Below are positions 7,221 through 9,480 of a stretch of DNA of 9,480 nucleotides, piece after piece. The stretch's first letter is position 1. The number at the start of each line of letters is the position of its first letter. The notes under the pieces are model-generated. The model ran no database searches. It worked only from the letters and a program-made list of their open reading frames with translations, and was not told the origin of the DNA. Both the position numbers and the translations under genes were made by a program. The stretch is from Planctomycetaceae bacterium (GTDB lineage: Bacteria; Planctomycetota; Planctomycetia; Planctomycetales; Planctomycetaceae). Where the stretch lies: contig JAJDEK010000006.1 in assembly GCA_029259875.1 (NCBI GenBank), positions 1-9,480 of the forward strand, given 5' to 3'.

Positions 7221-7664
7221 TCAGCTTTTTGGTTTGGGAGGATCTCCCTTCAATTGAAAGTCTGTGTTACTTGATCCCTCTTTTGGAACAGTAGTTTTAA
7301 GTGTTGATTCTGAATTGTACTCTGTCGGAACGATCTGCTCACGCACATTGACGACTTCACCCGGATTATCCTCGGTTGTCTTTCCGGGGACTTCCCGCAT
7401 CGATTTGATTTCGACTCTTTTTTCTCCGATTTCTGTTTCTATGGAATAGTTCCCGTCAGTGATTTTACCGGCGTAGGCGTGTCCCGTACCATTTGCAGGA
7501 CGGAATATAATATCTCCATTGGGCAGAGGAGCATCGTTCAAGGTGATTTTTCCGGAAACAGTGACAAGTTTAGGTCCCTCACTGCTACCTCCACATCCTG
7601 TAATTATAGAAGTGAGAAAAAAAACGACAGCGCAGGAAATAAACCGATCTGCAAAAGTGCTCAT
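7221..7664 (-). CDS. Small lipoprotein with carboxypeptidase-regulatory-like (beta-sandwich) domain
   Basis: This 147-residue protein carries a lipoprotein signal: a hydrophobic segment (about 9-22) ends in ITGC, with Cys24 as the likely lipidated residue, followed by GGSSEG. The mature part begins VTVSGKITLNDAPLPNGDI (34-52) followed by FRPA, the typical opening of the carboxypeptidase-regulatory-like or transthyretin-like beta-sandwich found in many short planctomycete lipoproteins. A beta-rich stretch follows (GKITDGNYSIETEIGEKRVEI, about 66-86), and the end is Lys/Pro-rich. Known: such genes very often sit beside DUF1559 genes in planctomycetes; their function is unknown. Here the DUF1559 gene is 255 nt upstream on the same strand, so co-transcription is possible but that gap holds strong hairpins. 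No enzymatic motif is seen. ATG 7664 has no clear Shine-Dalgarno site. Confidence 0.85.
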   Translation of the reverse strand: MSTFADRFISCAVVFFLTSIITGCGGSSEGPKLVTVSGKITLNDAPLPNGDIIFRPANGTGHAYAGKITDGNYSIETEIGEKRVEIKSMREVPGKTTEDNPGEVVNVREQIVPTEYNSESTLKTTVPKEGSSNTDFQLKGDPPKPKS

Positions 7665-7737
7665 CGAAGTATGCTTTCAATTTAATTAAATAGAGAGGTG
7701 ATGGGTGTTGTTTGACCGTTCAAGCGATTTCTAGTGC

Positions 7738-7790
7738 TTTATCAAGGCTGTATTGTCAGACGGCTATTCGCAGTGTTGGAAGTGAATAGA
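7738..7790. repeat. Repeated intergenic hairpin element, copy B
   Basis: This is the partner of 7065-7117. It shares TTTATCAAGGC, TTGTCAGA and the TGTTGG loop. Its arms are CTATTCGC (7764-7771) and GTGAATAG (7782-7789). Relative to copy A, the T-A pair 7093/7114 has become an A-T pair (7766/7787) and the C/A mismatch has become C-G (7764/7789), so pairing is kept while sequence changes. It lies 130 nt past the DUF1559 stop and 74 nt before the lipoprotein start. Confidence 0.65.
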
Positions 7791-7846
7791 TTATTTTTCC
7801 CCTTCTACAAAGGGACAAAACTCCACCAGTTACTCACACCGTATTC

Positions 7847-7893
7847 AGCTCAAGCGTACCACAATCCTGTTTGGGGAAAGATACGCTTGAGCT
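7847..7893. repeat. Perfect 12-bp inverted repeat downstream of the DUF1559 gene
   Basis: AGCTCAAGCGTA (7847-7858) is the exact reverse complement of TACGCTTGAGCT (7882-7893), with a 23-nt loop. It sits 27 nt past the DUF1559 stop, so it would form a stable stem at the 3' end of that mRNA. No U-run follows on the minus strand, so it may be a 3'-end protecting stem or a non-classical terminator rather than a standard intrinsic one. A smaller stem, CCCTT/AAGGG, lies at 7800-7814. Confidence 0.6.
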
Positions 7894-7919
7894 CGAACCG
7901 AACAAGTAAATGGAATCGA

Positions 7920-8831
7920 TTAGAATTCTCCAATAACCTCACCACCTCGTCGAGTACCAAGGTTCTGGAACAAGGTGCGATCAATGTTACTGCTGACAAA
8001 ACGCACTGATGCATCAGCCAGTGCTAAATGAACGCCTCCCGTGTGATAACTTCTTGCGAAATTGCGGGGAGAATTGTAATTGGTCTGGCTTGAACAAGGT
8101 GAATTTGGAAACGTTTCACTCTTACATGACCAGACTTCATCGGGAATCGATGTATTGGGTGGCTCAAGTGTTGTAAAGCCAAATCCTCCACCTCTGCCAC
8201 CGCCCCAATAACCTCCGGCGGCTCCCCACCCTCCACCGGTTTTTCCACGGATGAGCGTTTCACTGATAAATGCCGTGTTTGTAGTACCATCAACGATGTC
8301 TCGCATTCGATAGCTGGAAATAGAGTGAAATATTCCTCCAGAGTCAGTGCCATAAGTGATTGGTTGGTCCCCCGCACATACCACATAGCTCCCCTGAAAA
8401 CCGCGGCCTCCAGAGCGTGTGCCTCCCCCGCCGCCAAAAGCAATATGAGAAGCTTCCGATGGGCACATTAAAACTGCAATTGCTTGGTCTTTGATCTCAG
8501 GGGGAGTATCCATCACCCATCGCCCCGGCCAGCTCATATACTGATTATACATAGCGGCCTGCTCGATATATGGAAGCACTTGTTGCATCCAGGTGTCACG
8601 TCCGTGAAAGGTGCCTTCTTCCATTACTCCATAAGGAAACACGCCATGGGTGCCATGATAATTGTGTAATGCCAATCCCAGTTGTTTAAAATTGTTCTTG
8701 CATGACGAGCGCCGTGCTGCTTCACGGGCTTGCTGCACCGCCGGTAACAGCAGTGCAATGAGAATGGCAATAATGGCAATGACTACGAGTAGTTCAATTA
8801 ATGTAAAACCGTACTTTTGTGAATGTTTCAT
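7920..8831 (-). CDS. DUF1559 protein with prepilin-type N-terminal methylation motif
   Basis: This 303-residue protein is a member of the large planctomycete DUF1559 family (type II secretion/pseudopilin-like). Seen: a short leader MKHSQKYG followed by the prepilin peptidase site G8|FTLIE, with Glu13 at +5; a hydrophobic helix to about residue 30; then [18 protein letters not shown] (30-47) and [10 protein letters not shown] (51-60), all hallmarks of the family. The middle has a Gly/Trp-rich stretch (199-218). The C-terminal end carries [17 protein letters not shown] (263-279), the place of the family's H-X9-DG motif, but with Asp-Ala where Asp-Gly is usual. An in-frame ATG at 8993 would add 54 residues with no pilin character. 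ATG 8831 has AAGGA 8 nt upstream and starts directly at the leader, so it is preferred. Known: the first half is processed and assembled like type IV pilins; the role of the family is unknown. Confidence 0.95.
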   Translation of the reverse strand: MKHSQKYGFTLIELLVVIAIIAILIALLLPAVQQAREAARRSSCKNNFKQLGLALHNYHGTHGVFPYGVMEEGTFHGRDTWMQQVLPYIEQAAMYNQYMSWPGRWVMDTPPEIKDQAIAVLMCPSEASHIAFGGGGGTRSGGRGFQGSYVVCAGDQPITYGTDSGGIFHSISSYRMRDIVDGTTNTAFISETLIRGKTGGGWGAAGGYWGGGRGGGFGFTTLEPPNTSIPDEVWSCKSETFPNSPCSSQTNYNSPRNFARSYHTGGVHLALADASVRFVSSNIDRTLFQNLGTRRGGEVIGEF

Positions 8832-8839
8832 ATGCTTTT

Positions 8840-8844
8840 TCCTT
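8840..8844 (-). promoter_or_regulatory. Ribosome-binding site deciding the DUF1559 start
   Basis: AAGGA on the minus strand (8844-8840) lies 8 nt before ATG 8831 and supports that start over the in-frame ATG at 8993. TCCTT on the same strand, about 12 nt upstream, could pair with it in a 5-bp stem, but this is short. Confidence 0.6.
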
Positions 8845-9064
8845 ATAAAAAATGAAAAGGACCCGTAATTAATAAGAAAACGTTTGTTATCTAATATGAA
8901 TGCAAAAGACCTGTTTCCTAAAGTCAATAGTTTAGCTAAAGTGTTACAAGTTAGAGGTTTTGGCTGACATGTTGAGTCGTGTTTGAATATCACAGACGAT
9001 TAATACGTTAGTCCATTAATATACATTAGATTAATTGTTTGTAAAGAGTTTTGAGAAAATGTCA

Positions 9065-9088
9065 ATCAAATTCTAGTGAAAATTTGAT
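9065..9088. repeat. AT-rich perfect 8-bp inverted repeat
   Basis: ATCAAATT (9065-9072) is the exact reverse complement of AATTTGAT (9081-9088), with an 8-nt loop. It lies about 235 nt upstream of the DUF1559 start. It could be a protein-binding site or a chance AT-rich palindrome. No T-run follows on either strand. Confidence 0.35.
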
Positions 9089-9480
9089 GTAGTGGTAATA
9101 TGGTCACTAAAACGGCGGAATCGTATCTGGGATTTTGGCGAGGTATTCGTTGTTATGCGACTTGAATTCCGAATCGATTCCTGAAGCCAGTTGGTTTGGA
9201 TAACATTAACATCTACTCTAGGTTTGTTTTGAGGGCTTCGTGGTAAGACTGTTTGCTATAGATGGTGCACAAGGAGCTGATTTCAGCGGGCTTACATAGC
9301 CTGAAGGATCTTTTGATCCAGAGTGAAGAGTGCTATCAACCTACAGTGATGCGAAGCAGTAGCTTGCTATGAATAAATCGTTTGTAATAAAAGTCGTTCT
9401 TGAAGTGGTGAAACGTTGTACAAAATATAAACGACCGATTTTGAAATGATGCCGACTGCTTCAAAAGTGTTGAGTCGGAA

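Larger units (their letters stand above)
8832..9480. other. Gene-free AT-rich region upstream of the DUF1559 gene
   Basis: I see no convincing coding frame in these 649 nt. Frames open to the right edge on the minus strand are short (37 and 47 codons before a stop) and show no protein features. The region holds the 5' leader and promoter of the DUF1559 gene: TTGACT on the minus strand (8927-8922) is a possible -35 box, but no good -10 box sits at the right distance. It also has an AT-rich hairpin at 9065-9088 and GGATC-TTTT-GATCC at 9306-9319. No tRNA-like cloverleaf was recognised. Confidence 0.5.

Noticed and set aside
7734..8009. 91-codon open frame on the plus strand
   Set aside because: It runs across the repeat element, the 12-bp stem and the end of the DUF1559 gene; composition is not protein-like.
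8024..8443. 139-codon open frame on the minus strand
   Set aside because: It lies wholly inside the DUF1559 gene in another frame and has no recognisable protein character; the pilin-type frame is certain.
8832..8993. N-terminal extension of the DUF1559 protein from ATG 8993
   Set aside because: The 54 extra residues would bury the prepilin leader; ATG 8831 has a ribosome-binding site and gives a normal short leader.

Overview
The window most likely comes from a planctomycete (Planctomycetota, Gimesia- or Planctomyces-like), with moderate to low GC. The main evidence is a DUF1559 protein with a prepilin-type N-terminus beside a small carboxypeptidase-regulatory-like lipoprotein, a pairing that is hugely expanded in that phylum. 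Shine-Dalgarno sites are weak or absent on most genes, and the TolC-type and HlyD-type proteins have a planctomycete flavour. The assignment rests on protein style only; no database search was possible.

Layout. Positions 1-2013 (minus) hold a membrane protein, cut by the left edge, that joins two GAF-like domains to a transmembrane helix and a HlyD/CusB-type periplasmic adaptor. A 417-nt divergent spacer separates it from 2431-5010 (plus), a TolC-family outer-membrane factor with a lipoprotein-like signal and an unusual disordered C-terminal tail of about 220 residues. The two probably belong to one envelope-spanning export system. Next is infC, translation initiation factor IF3, which appears to start at an AUC codon (5286-5792). 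It is preceded by a clear intrinsic terminator and a perfect TATAAT box. A convergent Gfo/Idh/MocA-type oxidoreductase follows (5970-6962, minus).

The right third, all on the minus strand, carries the DUF1559 pseudopilin-like protein (7920-8831) and then the small lipoprotein (7221-7664). The last ~650 nt (8832-9480) has no convincing gene.

The most unusual items are: (i) a 53-nt element present twice, once in each of the two spacers flanking the lipoprotein gene, with a conserved loop and a compensatory stem change; (ii) the AUC start of infC and its terminator-containing leader; (iii) the tandem GAF-adaptor fusion divergent from a tailed TolC; and (iv) a perfect 12-bp inverted repeat just after the DUF1559 gene. 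No mobile element, CRISPR array, tRNA or rRNA was recognised.
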